In this document: positions 56,150 through 64,000 of the stretch, one piece after another
How positions within the stretch are numbered: the first letter of the stretch is position 1
Layout of the letters: each line of letters starts with the position of its first letter
Source of the DNA: Anodontia alba
Taxonomy: Eukaryota; Mollusca; Bivalvia; Lucinida; Lucinidae
Assembly (NCBI GenBank): GCA_964016985.1
Contig: OZ024828.1
Span: 32,956,924 to 33,020,923 of the forward strand
Length of the DNA: 64,000 nt
Direction: 5' to 3'
Position numbers and translations under genes: made by a program
Notes under the pieces: generated by a model
Databases searched by the model: none
What the model saw: only the letters and a program-made list of their open reading frames with translations
Told to the model about the DNA's origin: nothing

Positions 56150-59100
56150 GACCGGCAGGAGAGTACGTCTGCACCCCTAAAATTTGTACTTTTGAATACT
56201 CAGGGTATGTCTTGTAAATATGTTAACAAGTTAAAGTCACCAGAATTTCAGAAATATTTTTATGAAAATGATGTATTGCTATTTACTGAAACCTGGGGCG
56301 ATGTATATACTGATTTTCACGTTGACAACTTTTGTTACTTTGAACTTAATAGAACGGAATATAAACGGTCCAGTAAAAGAGCGTCAGGGGGTATAGTGAT
56401 TTATGTACGAGAAAACTTGATAAGACCGGGTGCAAATATATTAGAAATAAAACAAAATGATGACATATTATGGGCCAAATTTGACGAAAACAATTCTTAT
56501 TTGTTATACACTGTATATCTATGTTTATGCTATAATGTTCCATCTGGGTCTAGTAGAAGGGGGATAATAGAAGATGATGTTTTTGATAGGCTTACATTGC
56601 ATATTGAAAAATTGAAGTCTGATTCAGACGATCAATGTACTTTCATTATATGTGGCGACTTAAATGCTCGCACTGGGAAAGCAAATGATTATGTAGCAGA
56701 TGATGCCGCTCGTCACATGCGTGCACTGCCCGATGATTATGAGCCTGATTTGCCTATTTGTAGATCTTCACAAGATACAGTGTTGAATGAAAATGGGTCT
56801 TTACTTATAAATTTCTGCCGTCAGACTGGTTTACGTATTGCAAATGGTCGTGTTGGAGATGATGCTGCAGTGGGGAAGTGTACGTATGTGGGGAGCCGCG
56901 GGTCAAGTCTCATTGATTATGTTCTTGTGAGCCAGAATTTGCTTAAACAGTTCGTTGCATTCTACGTTGATGATCCTAATATTCTATCTGACCATTGTGC
57001 TGTCAATTTTTCTTTGCATATCCGCAGTACTGCTGATACAGCTAGTTTTGATGCAGATGATGATTATGAAACAGTTGAAAGTAACTATGTATGGGATCAG
57101 ACTGTATCAGATAAATATAGAGCTACATTAAATTCATTAGAGACTGTTCAAAAGTTTGATAGTATTGTAAATGGTATTACTAATGATAGCTCAGACTCGG
57201 AGTTAGACTGTTGCATACAGAACTTTGTATCGGCTTTAGACTCGGTATGTAAACCATTATTTGAGAAACCTTATAAAAAATCAACCAGGGCTTGTTTTAG
57301 TGGACCGCGTTTGTATAGTGAAGAGTGTGAAATTCAGAAAATTGACTTTCTACAAAAACTTAATGTATATAGATATGATAAATCTAATGAAAATCGCATT
57401 GCGATGGTGAGAGCACGAACATGTTTTAAATCTTCAGTTCGGAAATTTCAGTATGAAAATATGGTTAAGACTACACAAAAATTAATCAATATTAAGTATA
57501 AAAATGCTAGAGATTATTGGAGATTATTAAAAAGTTCGCAAAATAAATCTGGTCCGAAGACACTGTCGGCCAAAAAATTTGCTGAGTACTTCAAAGCTGT
57601 CAATGACCCAAACAGTGTCTTTTTTCAAGCAGATGAAGATATTTTGGATTTTAATAATAGGTTTCTAAATTCAGAATTACAACTTCTTTTTTCGGAATTG
57701 GATTGTGAAATAAGTCTAAATGAGATTATAAAAGCTATAAAACAGTTAAAGTCTGGCAAAAGTGGGGGTCCGGATAGGCTTTTGAATGAGTTTTTCATAC
57801 ATGGTACTGAGATTCTTCCTAGATATCTATACACAATCTTTAATATATTGCTGCATAAGGGTTATTTTCCTTCATCATGGACACAAGGTTATATAGTTCC
57901 CATACATAAAAAAGGTTCCTTAAGTAACGTAGAAAATTATAGGGGTGTTACACTACTAAGTTGCTTTGGTAAATTATTTACTCGCGTAATTAATAATCGG
58001 TTGACTGCGTGGGCCGAGGAATATAATGTATACATTGAAGCACAGGCTGGATTCAGGTCAGAAATGGGGACGGTTGATAATATCTTTAATTTACACGGTC
58101 TTATTACTCATTTGATAAACAAGGGAAAGAAACTTTATTGTGCTTTTGTTGATTTCACCAAAGCGTTTGACTTTATAAATAGAGATATTTTATGGTATAA
58201 ATTGATAAAATATGGTGTTAGTGGGAAATTGTTAAATGTGATTAGAAGTATGTATGAGCATGTTAAGTCAAGGGTGAAACTTGAAAATGTACTAAGTAAC
58301 AATTTTGAGTGTTTTCTTGGGGTCCGTCAAGGTGAGTGTTTGTCACCCTTTTTGTTCTCAATGTATGTGAATGATTTGGAAGAAGAGTTCCGATTAAATG
58401 GTTTAGATGGGATTGATATAGGATCTTTAAAGTTATTATTATTGCTATATGCAGACGATATTACATTATTTTCTGAAACTGAGGAAGGATTGCAGAATGG
58501 TATAAATATTCTAAATGCATATTGTAATAGATGGAAGTTGAAAGTTAATATTTCTAAAACAAAGGTGGTCGTATTTAGAAAAGGGGGTACACTTCCAAGA
58601 AATTTGAAGTTTTATTATGACGGGCAAGAATTAGAAATCGTTTCTTCTTTCTCATACTTGGGTATAATTTTTACGTCTGGGGGTTCTTTCTCTGGGGCAC
58701 AACAAACATTAGCAGGACAGGCACAGAAAGCTGTTTTTAAATTAAACAGTTATCTGCATAAATTTACAAACATTGATGTCAAACACACATTAGAACTATT
58801 TGATAAGCTTGTAACTCCAATAATGAATTATGGGGCGGAAGTCTGGGGATTTTGCAAAGCTGTGCATATTGAAAGAATACATCTTCAGTTTTGTAAAAGG
58901 CTTTTAGGTGTTAAGATATCTACACAAAATAACTTCATTTATGGGGAGTTAGGACGAACTAGTTGTCAAATACAAAGATATTTAATTATTGTACGTTTTT
59001 GGTTAAAGATTGTTAACACAAATGCAAATAAATATATCAGAGCCGTTTATGATATGATGATACGGGATTTGGAAATTAGTGATAGAATTATTAACTGGGC

Positions 59101-59659
59101 ATCTTTGGTAAAGCATTTGTTATGTAACTCTGGATTTAGAGAGGTCTGGTTGCAACAGAACGTGGGGGATATTAAAGTATTTCTGTCGATGTTTAAACAG
59201 AGGTTAAAGGATATTTTCATCCAGAATATTACTGCAGAGATTGAAGGATCATCACGAGCACTGTTTTATCGGAATATATTTAGTTTTGATTTCCAGTCAT
59301 ATTTAGACTGTGTAACTGTTAAAAAATTTCGAATAGCTTTGACCAGATTAAGAGTTTCATCACACAGATTGGAAATAGAGGCGGGGAGGTGGTCTAGGCC
59401 GATAAGGGTAGATATTAATGAAAGGAAATGTAGTTATTGTAATGTTTTAGAAGACGAGTATCATTTTGTATTGGAATGCTCTAATTACGCACATCTTAGA
59501 ATTTTATATATACCTAGATATTTTCGGGTTAGACCAAATATGCGTAAATTTGTTGAGTTATTAACGTCAAACCGGAAAAAAGATATTCGCAATTTGGCTA
59601 TTTATACATATAAAGCCTTTAAAAAAAGAAATGAGCTTGTATTTTTAAGTAGTTTGTAA
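56150..59659 (+). CDS. LINE ORF2: endonuclease plus reverse transcriptase
   Basis: The frame is open from the codon after the ORF1 TAG to 59659. Counting from the TTG at 56192, the parts are an endonuclease/exonuclease/phosphatase domain (FTETWGD near 30, ICGDLNARTG near 155, LIDYVLVS, SDHCAVNFSL near 266), a reverse transcriptase (QAGFRSEMGT, FVDFTKAFDF near 655, GVRQGECLSPFLFSMYVNDL, catalytic YADD near 753, FSYLGIIF), and a CX2CX7HX4C knuckle near 1080. No RNase H domain is seen. The first ATG (56207) lies inside the first endonuclease strand (LKFVLLNTQG starts at 56177), so initiation there would cut the fold. Translation by readthrough or upstream initiation seems more likely. Confidence 0.9.
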   Translation, partial: DRQESTSAPLKFVLLNTQGMSCKYVNKLKSPEFQKYFYENDVLLFTETWGDVYTDFHVDNFCYFELNRTEYKRSSKRASGGIVIYVRENLIRPGANILEIKQNDDILWAKFDENNSYLLYTVYLCLCYNVPSGSSRRGIIEDDVFDRLTLHIEKLKSDSDDQCTFIICGDLNARTGKANDYVADDAARHMRALPDDYEPDLPICRSSQDTVLNENGSLLINFCRQTGLRIANGRVGDDAAVGKCTYVGSRGSSLIDYVLVSQNLLKQFVAFYVDDPNILSDHCAVNFSLHIRSTADTASFDADDDYETVESNYVWDQTVSDKYRATLNSLETVQKFDSIVNGITNDSSDSELDCCIQNFVSALDSVCKPLFEKPYKKSTRACFSGPRLYSEECEIQKIDFLQKLNVYRYDKSNENRIAMVRARTCFKSSVRKFQYENMVKTTQKLINIKYKNARDYWRLLKSSQNKSGPKTLSAKKFAEYFKAVNDPNSVFFQADEDILDFNNRFLNSELQLLFSELDCEISLNEIIKAIKQLKSGKSGGPDRLLNEFFIHGTEILPRYLYTIFNILLHKGYFPSSWTQGYIVPIHKKGSLSNVENYRGVTLLSCFGKLFTRVINNRLTAWAEEYNVYIEAQAGFRSEMGTVDNIFNLHGLITHLINKGKKLYCAFVDFTKAFDFINRDILWYKLIKYGVSGKLLNVIRSMYEHVKSRVKLENVLSNNFECFLGVRQGECLSPFLFSMYVNDLEEEFRLNGLDGIDIGSLKLLLLLYADDITLFSETEEGLQNGINILNAYCNRWKLKVNISKTKVVVFRKGGTLPRNLKFYYDGQELEIVSSFSYLGIIFTSGGSFSGAQQTLAGQAQKAVFKLNSYLHKFTNIDVKHTLELFDKLVTPIMNYGAEVWGFCKAVHIERIHLQFCKRLLGVKISTQNNFIYGELGRTSCQIQRYLIIVRFWLKIVNTNANKYIRAVYDMMIRDLEISDRIINWASLVKHLLCNSGFREVWLQQNVGDIKVFLSMFKQRLKDIFIQNITAEIEGSSRALFYRNIFSFDFQSYLDCVTVKKFRIALTRLRVSSHRLEIEAGRWSRPIRVDINERKCSYCNVLEDEYHFVLECSNYAHLRILYIPRYFRVRPNMRKFVELLTSNRKKDIRNLAIYTYKAFKKRNELVFLSSL

Positions 59660-59699
59660 AAACAATACTAGTGGAATTCTTTCTCATGGGTTTTAAAAC

Positions 59700-60620
59700 G
59701 TAGGTTTCTGTACTTGTTTGCAACTGGCCATATTGTGCTTAGAGGTATTTGCCAATCATAAAAAGAGATATATTAAAATGTTACTGGGCATGGTGAGTGA
59801 GGGTAAACAGACGGAGTTTGGGAGAGGAGATAATTATCTCCCCTGGCAAATTCCCTTCTGGTTCCCACATAATAGAAATTAAATATTAAAGTTGTTTGAT
59901 AAACAAGTTAGTCTGGGACCAGGCTGAGTGAATACGTAGACTGAATTGAGATTTCATTTATTCAATTTGAGTTTATCCAATTTATTTGTAGTTACACGAT
60001 GATCGAGGTCAGGGATCGACCTATGCGATCTGATTATGAGATGGCATAGGCTGATCTGGGGCTGATCATGGATACCAAAACCTCAGATTTCGGTATTTGT
60101 TTGCACTCTGTCTTATCGAACATAAAAGTAGTTGTTTCTTAGGGAAGGCGGGATATTCTTTGCTATTCAGCATGATTAGTATGGGTAAACAGGGAATTTT
60201 GGGAGAGGAGATGGCCATCTCCCCTGGCAGAATTCCTTACTGGTTCCCACATAATATTAATAAAACGTTTGAAGTTGTTTGATGACCAGGTAAGCCTAGG
60301 ATTCAGACTGCGCGAATGTGTAAACGGATTTTTTTATTTTGTTTTGCAAATTTGGGAATTTAACGTATAGTTACCTGTGATAGAGCTGATCTCGGATCAG
60401 CCTGTGCAATTGGGCCATGTGGTTGCATAGGCTGATCTGAGACTTCACGCCTTACATATCTGTTTCCTTATATTATATGCTTTTGTCAACCATGTAAATG
60501 AGGGATATCCGTGTTTACTTACGTGATGGAAGTGGGTAAACAGGGGGAGTTTTGGGAGTGGAGATAATTGTCTCCCCTGTCAAGATTCCTAACTGGCCCC
60601 ACGCACATCATATATAGCTA
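59700..60620 (+). repeat. Threefold direct repeat in the LINE 3' UTR
   Basis: Three imperfect units of about 350-380 bp contain GGGTAAACAG followed by GGGAGAGGAGAT and its complement ATCTCCCCTGG, near 59803, 60182 and 60535. Each can form a short stem-loop. The first two also carry a G-like hairpin ending GGCTGATCTG. Confidence 0.75.
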
Positions 60621-60876
60621 TGTAACAAAGTAAGTTATTATTGATGATGAGAAACCATATAGAAAGATATTTGGAAGTGTGTCGGTGCGTACAATCTCTC
60701 CGTACAGTGCATAATAGTGATAATAGTATATTGAAATCTTAAATATGTTGAACAGCCTAAAATCACTGTTCACAAAATGGAAAATGCAATATTGTTCGCC
60801 ATTTCTGTACTTTATGTACACACTTAGTTAAATGCATACCTGTAGAACTCAAGGGCCAGTAGGCTTATGTTTCTGA

Positions 60877-60903
60877 AATAAATTATCTTATCTTATCTTA
60901 TCT
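60877..60903 (+). terminator. LINE polyadenylation signal and 3' tail
   Basis: AATAAA (60877-60882) is followed at once by about four TTATC units. A short tandem repeat as 3' end is typical for several non-LTR clades. Confidence 0.75.
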
Positions 60904-61180
60904 GTGTTCCCGAACGGGATACACAGAGGTGCAGATAAAAACAAATATTGATTTCAAACCCTAATAACTTTTTTCTAGGCACTTTAACCGGTCAAAAGTT
61001 AGATAATTTATTCATTTTAAAGCTCCTAAAATTTGGGGGAGATTCGTCAAAAACTAGAAAAAAATGATCAAATGATGCCCGGTCGGTTATTAAGTTACTA
61101 ATTACATGTATAGTAATATCTACTTGTCAAAATACAAAGGTCACCAAACGTTACATGTGTCCGATCGGGCATCTTTACTC
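60904..61180 (+). repeat. N repeat, continuation after the LINE
   Basis: GTGTTCCCGAACGGGATACA, TTTTCTAGGCACTTTAA, GATGCCCGGTCGG: the same order as 54950-55180. Confidence 0.8.
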
Positions 61181-61609
61181 TACTACTAAATGTGTTTAGA
61201 AATTCTAAAACTAGAATTTTTAAATTTTATTTCTAGAAAGGACTGCACTCATTACAATTATAGTATTACTTCATTTTCGCGGGCATTTTGCTGTTGCTTA
61301 CATTATTTACCAGGCTTTTATGCAAGATTCAAGATATAGACATGTTCTTTTATCTGAGTGAGCCAAGACCAAAATTCGTCTGAGTCTGCCGTATTACATT
61401 TAGACTTTCCACTGGAGGTGGCTCATTAATAAACATTGGTTTTCTGTTATTTTGGATTAAAATACAAACTTATCACGACAGATTTATATTGAAATCTTAC
61501 GCAACAGTAACAGTTGAAGAAAGCCATGATTAAAAACATGATTAACACAATACCCGGTGTCCAACTAATATAACAGTATATTAGTTCTTATCAAAGCTCT
61601 AGATGGCAC
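61181..61609. other. Unassigned sequence
   Basis: Nothing supported. Confidence 0.5.
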
Positions 61610-61785
61610 TTTTAACCGAAAAAAAAAATCTCATATTTTACTAATGTTTCCATAAAACATATGTTGTGGGTACTCCTTAGAAGCGCCTCGCCAAGGCGCT
61701 TCTAATGAGTACCAACAACATATGTTTTTGTGGAGAAATAAGAAAAGTGTTACGTGGATACCCCTCTTATCTGGAGTTTTGCGTT
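61610..61785. mobile_element. Element with A-type core hairpin, copy F2
   Basis: Hairpin AACATATGTTGTGGGTACTC...AAGCGCCTCGCCAAGGCGCTT (61657-61730), then GATACCCCTCTTATCTGG, matching the F1 flank in reverse. Outer ends were not resolved. Confidence 0.55.
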
Positions 61786-62569
61786 TATTTAATGAATTTC
61801 ATTAATATTTGAGATAACCAATACCCTAGCTTCAGATAAGGCATTTTCAACCCAATGCAAAAGCGCTGGGCTATAGTTTTGACTTCACTACGGTTAGTGA
61901 CGTCATCTTCAAAGCAATGACGTTGACGTACCGACATCGCTTGCCAATAAAAATAGCGCACATTGGCTAAATCAATAATGTTTTAACATTAGTTGGGTAA
62001 TAGAACTGTTACTTCATGGCTGTTTTGATGAAGAAATGGGCAATAGTGTATCGAGCTGTCCACGGTATCATAGGCAGTAGTTTTGATTATTCCACAAACA
62101 GGCACGAAATAACTCTAATAATAAAATATACTACGCCTAATGGTAATAATAAAATATACTAAGCCCATTCATTGTACATTTGTATTTTATTGTGAATGCA
62201 TTTGTAGTTTATGCAGATATGTTTCCCAAAGAAAAGGTCACGGTATATGTTAACATTTCAACTCATTCAGATTTTTCAAACAGTTACTATAGAAATAGAC
62301 TATAACCATCTTACCCACAGATTTTAATAAAGAGATATACAGTCTTTATACCGATACACGAGACAATAAATTCGGTATGTCGATGGTTTGATTTGCAAGA
62401 AACTTTTGCTCAAAAAGTAACAATTTACCAGGAATTATGCAAGAACATTGTATTTAGTACTTCAAGAACATTCTTTTTTTATAGTTGATGGATTCTATCC
62501 ACCAGGAACATATGTTCTATGAGAAAATAAAGGTAAAACAGCGCCCTTTTTACATATAAATCTTTACAA
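61786..62569. other. Unassigned sequence
   Basis: CCAATGCAAAAGCGCTGGGC (61854) and GCGCACATTGG (61956) bound a GACGT-rich stretch that may be a decayed MITE. No gene. Confidence 0.4.
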
Positions 62570-62618
62570 CATTAAATCATTAAATTCATTTCAATGGCAA
62601 CGTCTATGGGGACTTGTC

Positions 62619-62670
<52 letters not shown>

Positions 62671-62793
62671 GACAAGTTTATATATATATATACCGAGAGA
62701 AACATTAGTATTTCTTGTATTTTTGTAAGTGAACGAATGTACGAATTTACAACATTAAATTCATTTCAATGGCAATGTCTATGGGGACTTGTC

Positions 62794-62863
<70 letters not shown>

Positions 62864-62935
62864 GACAAGTTTATATATATACCGAGAGAAACATTAGTAT
62901 TTCTTTTATTTTGTAAGTGAACGAATGTAGAAGTT
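62570..62935 (+). repeat. Tandem duplication with (TA)n cruciform cores
   Basis: A unit of about 175 bp occurs twice (TCATTTCAATGGCAA ... GTGAACGAATGTA). In each, ACTTGTCG (62612, 62787), a (TA)n run and CGACAAGT (62670, 62863) form one palindrome. Confidence 0.85.
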
Positions 62936-63219
62936 TAGTATAATTTGCAATATAAAATGTGATTGTCATTAGAGAAATTAACAGCAATAGCCATAAGAAT
63001 TCATTTATTTCTGATGTACCATAATTTAGTGAATATACAGTATTGGTAATTTAAATACAACAATGAGCTGCAGAGGTACTTTTTGGAGAGATTTCAATAC
63101 TGTTTCTAATAGAATCTCTTGAGAATTCCGTCGGGTAGTTTCTGGAACAGTTGATCTCCGCCCATCTAAATAACAAATTTATTTTATTTACCCTAAGTGC
63201 TAAGACAGGCAGGCCTGAA

Positions 63220-63290
63220 CTAACAGTGTGGACCCTGATCAGACGCCACAGAACGCGACGTCTGGTCACGGTTTTCTTGTTTACCAATTA
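63220..63290. repeat. H hairpin repeat
   Basis: AACAGTGTGGACCCTGATCAGACGCC ... GACGTCTGGTCACGG. Confidence 0.6.
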
Positions 63291-63391
63291 ACCAATATAT
63301 TTGGAGAAGAACTTTATAAGTAAGCGTTGCTTTCGTTCAAATTTTATATTTTGTGTTAAGTGTCTATATGTCGTATGAAAAAAATAGGAAG

Positions 63392-63604
63392 CCCTCCCAG
63401 GGGTTTGGGGGAACAGGGAACAAAGGCCATTTATTTCCGGGGAACAAGGGAACAAAAGTCAGAAATGAAAGAAAACAGGGGAAGAAAGGAAATTTTAGGG
63501 AACATGGAACATAGCAAATCAAGAATTTGATTTTGGGGAACATTGGAAAAGCAGATTTATTACAGAAGAACAAGGGAGCAGGTACCCATTCCTTGGGAGG
63601 GCCT
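63392..63604. mobile_element. G-rich MITE-like element
   Basis: Ends AGCCCTCCCAGGGG and CCTTGGGAGGGCCT are inverted. The inside repeats GGGAACA-type units. A TSD was not seen. Confidence 0.55.
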
Positions 63605-63615
63605 TATATATGAAT

Positions 63616-63803
63616 AAAGTTGACTCTCTATCTCAAACATTAATTACTCAACCTTTTGCTGAAGCCAATCCAAATTTTGGATAATGCTGGCTTTGTTTTG
63701 CTTAATGTTCTTTGCTTTTCAACTCCTGTTATTTCAAACTACTGTTATCTCAAACTGAAAAGTCCTGCTCACTTGGAGTTTGAGATAATGAGAGTCCACT
63801 GTA
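63616..63803. mobile_element. C family element C5, short and diverged
   Basis: Ends GTTGACTCTCTATCTC and GAGATAATGAGAGTCCACTG form degraded inverted repeats. Confidence 0.6.
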
Positions 63804-63857
63804 AATATTGTTTATCCAATATTTTTTATACAAGAAAAGGCATTAAAATGAATATGT

Positions 63858-64000
63858 CATCACGAAAACATGCCTATATAATTTTGACCACCTTAAACCC
63901 CACTTTTATATAGTAAAACTGGGGTTTAGTGGGGTATACACTATTTTTCTTATTTCTGCTCAAAAACATAGATTGTGGGTACTCGTTAGAACCGCCTCGC
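63858..64000 (+). mobile_element. Family A, copy A15, cut by window end
   Basis: First half of an A element, ending inside the hairpin apex at the window edge. Confidence 0.88.

Larger units (their letters stand above)
55463..60903 (+). mobile_element. Non-LTR retrotransposon (LINE), 5'-truncated, with intact ORF2
   Basis: Parts in order are the 3' portion of ORF1, one TAG, an endonuclease/reverse-transcriptase ORF2, a repeat-containing 3' UTR (59660-60876), AATAAA at 60877 and a (TTATC)n tail ending at about 60903. Both junctions are defined by comparison with the N repeat: the sequence left of 55462 and right of 60904 is continuous in the uninterrupted copy around 54949/54950. No clear target-site duplication is seen. 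An apurinic-type endonuclease with RT and no RNase H fits a Jockey/CR1/L2-like lineage, but the exact clade cannot be assigned by eye. Confidence 0.9.

Overview
The window looks like animal nuclear DNA, most likely from a bivalve mollusc or a close lophotrochozoan relative. It is AT-rich, its genes are sparse and intron-split, dinucleotide repeats are long, and short hairpin-type transposons are extremely dense. The only host genes I can support are two tandem Toll-like receptor genes, a family known to be expanded in bivalves. The species cannot be fixed from sequence reading alone.

Host genes. Two paralogous receptors lie on the minus strand. Receptor A has exons at 17312-19180 and 14085-14453. 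Receptor B has exons at 35942-37759 and 33936-34310. Each has a signal peptide, a Cys-rich LRRNT, an LRR ectodomain, one LRRCT, a transmembrane helix and a TIR domain. In both, a phase-0 intron cuts the TIR domain between box 1 and box 2. Splice acceptors abut the start region of both, so a 5' untranslated exon is expected upstream but was not found. Both TIR introns are largely transposon sequence.

Mobile DNA. 55463-60903 is a non-LTR retrotransposon with an uninterrupted endonuclease/reverse-transcriptase ORF, a 5'-truncated ORF1 in the same frame separated by one TAG codon, a repeat-bearing 3' UTR and a TTATC-type tail. Its target site can be read from flanking duplicated copies. 28169-28677 is a miniature LTR element with two LTRs of about 0.2 kb carrying a tRNA-like sequence, a PBS resembling the tRNA-Pro type and a polypurine tract. 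Other elements include a hAT-type element with an 8-bp TSD (3006-3444), a TTAA-flanked MITE (12024-12549), a tRNA-derived SINE with a 12-bp TSD (32059-32307), pogo/Tigger-like MITEs (families C and D), and a 15-copy foldback MITE family (A).

Repeat labels used below. A: about 275-bp MITE with a large central hairpin. B: about 430-bp foldback. C and D: pogo/Tigger-like. E and F: other MITEs. G and H: short hairpin repeats. I: long composite repeat. J, K, L, M, N: smaller families. The most unusual observation is that the central hairpin of A also sits in the middle of D, E and F, whose outer sequences and termini differ.

Region by region. 1-14 kb: A, B, G, H copies, hAT, a 53-bp minisatellite, TTAA MITE. 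14-19 kb: receptor A. 19-33 kb: a 48-bp minisatellite, dinucleotide repeats, A/G/H copies, the miniature LTR element, D and E, SINE. 33-38 kb: receptor B. 38-54 kb: A, K, L copies, a 64-bp minisatellite, composite repeat I, a perfect 77-nt palindrome and a tandem array of H hairpins. 54-61 kb: N repeats and the LINE. 61-64 kb: F, AT-repeat cruciform pair and further MITEs.
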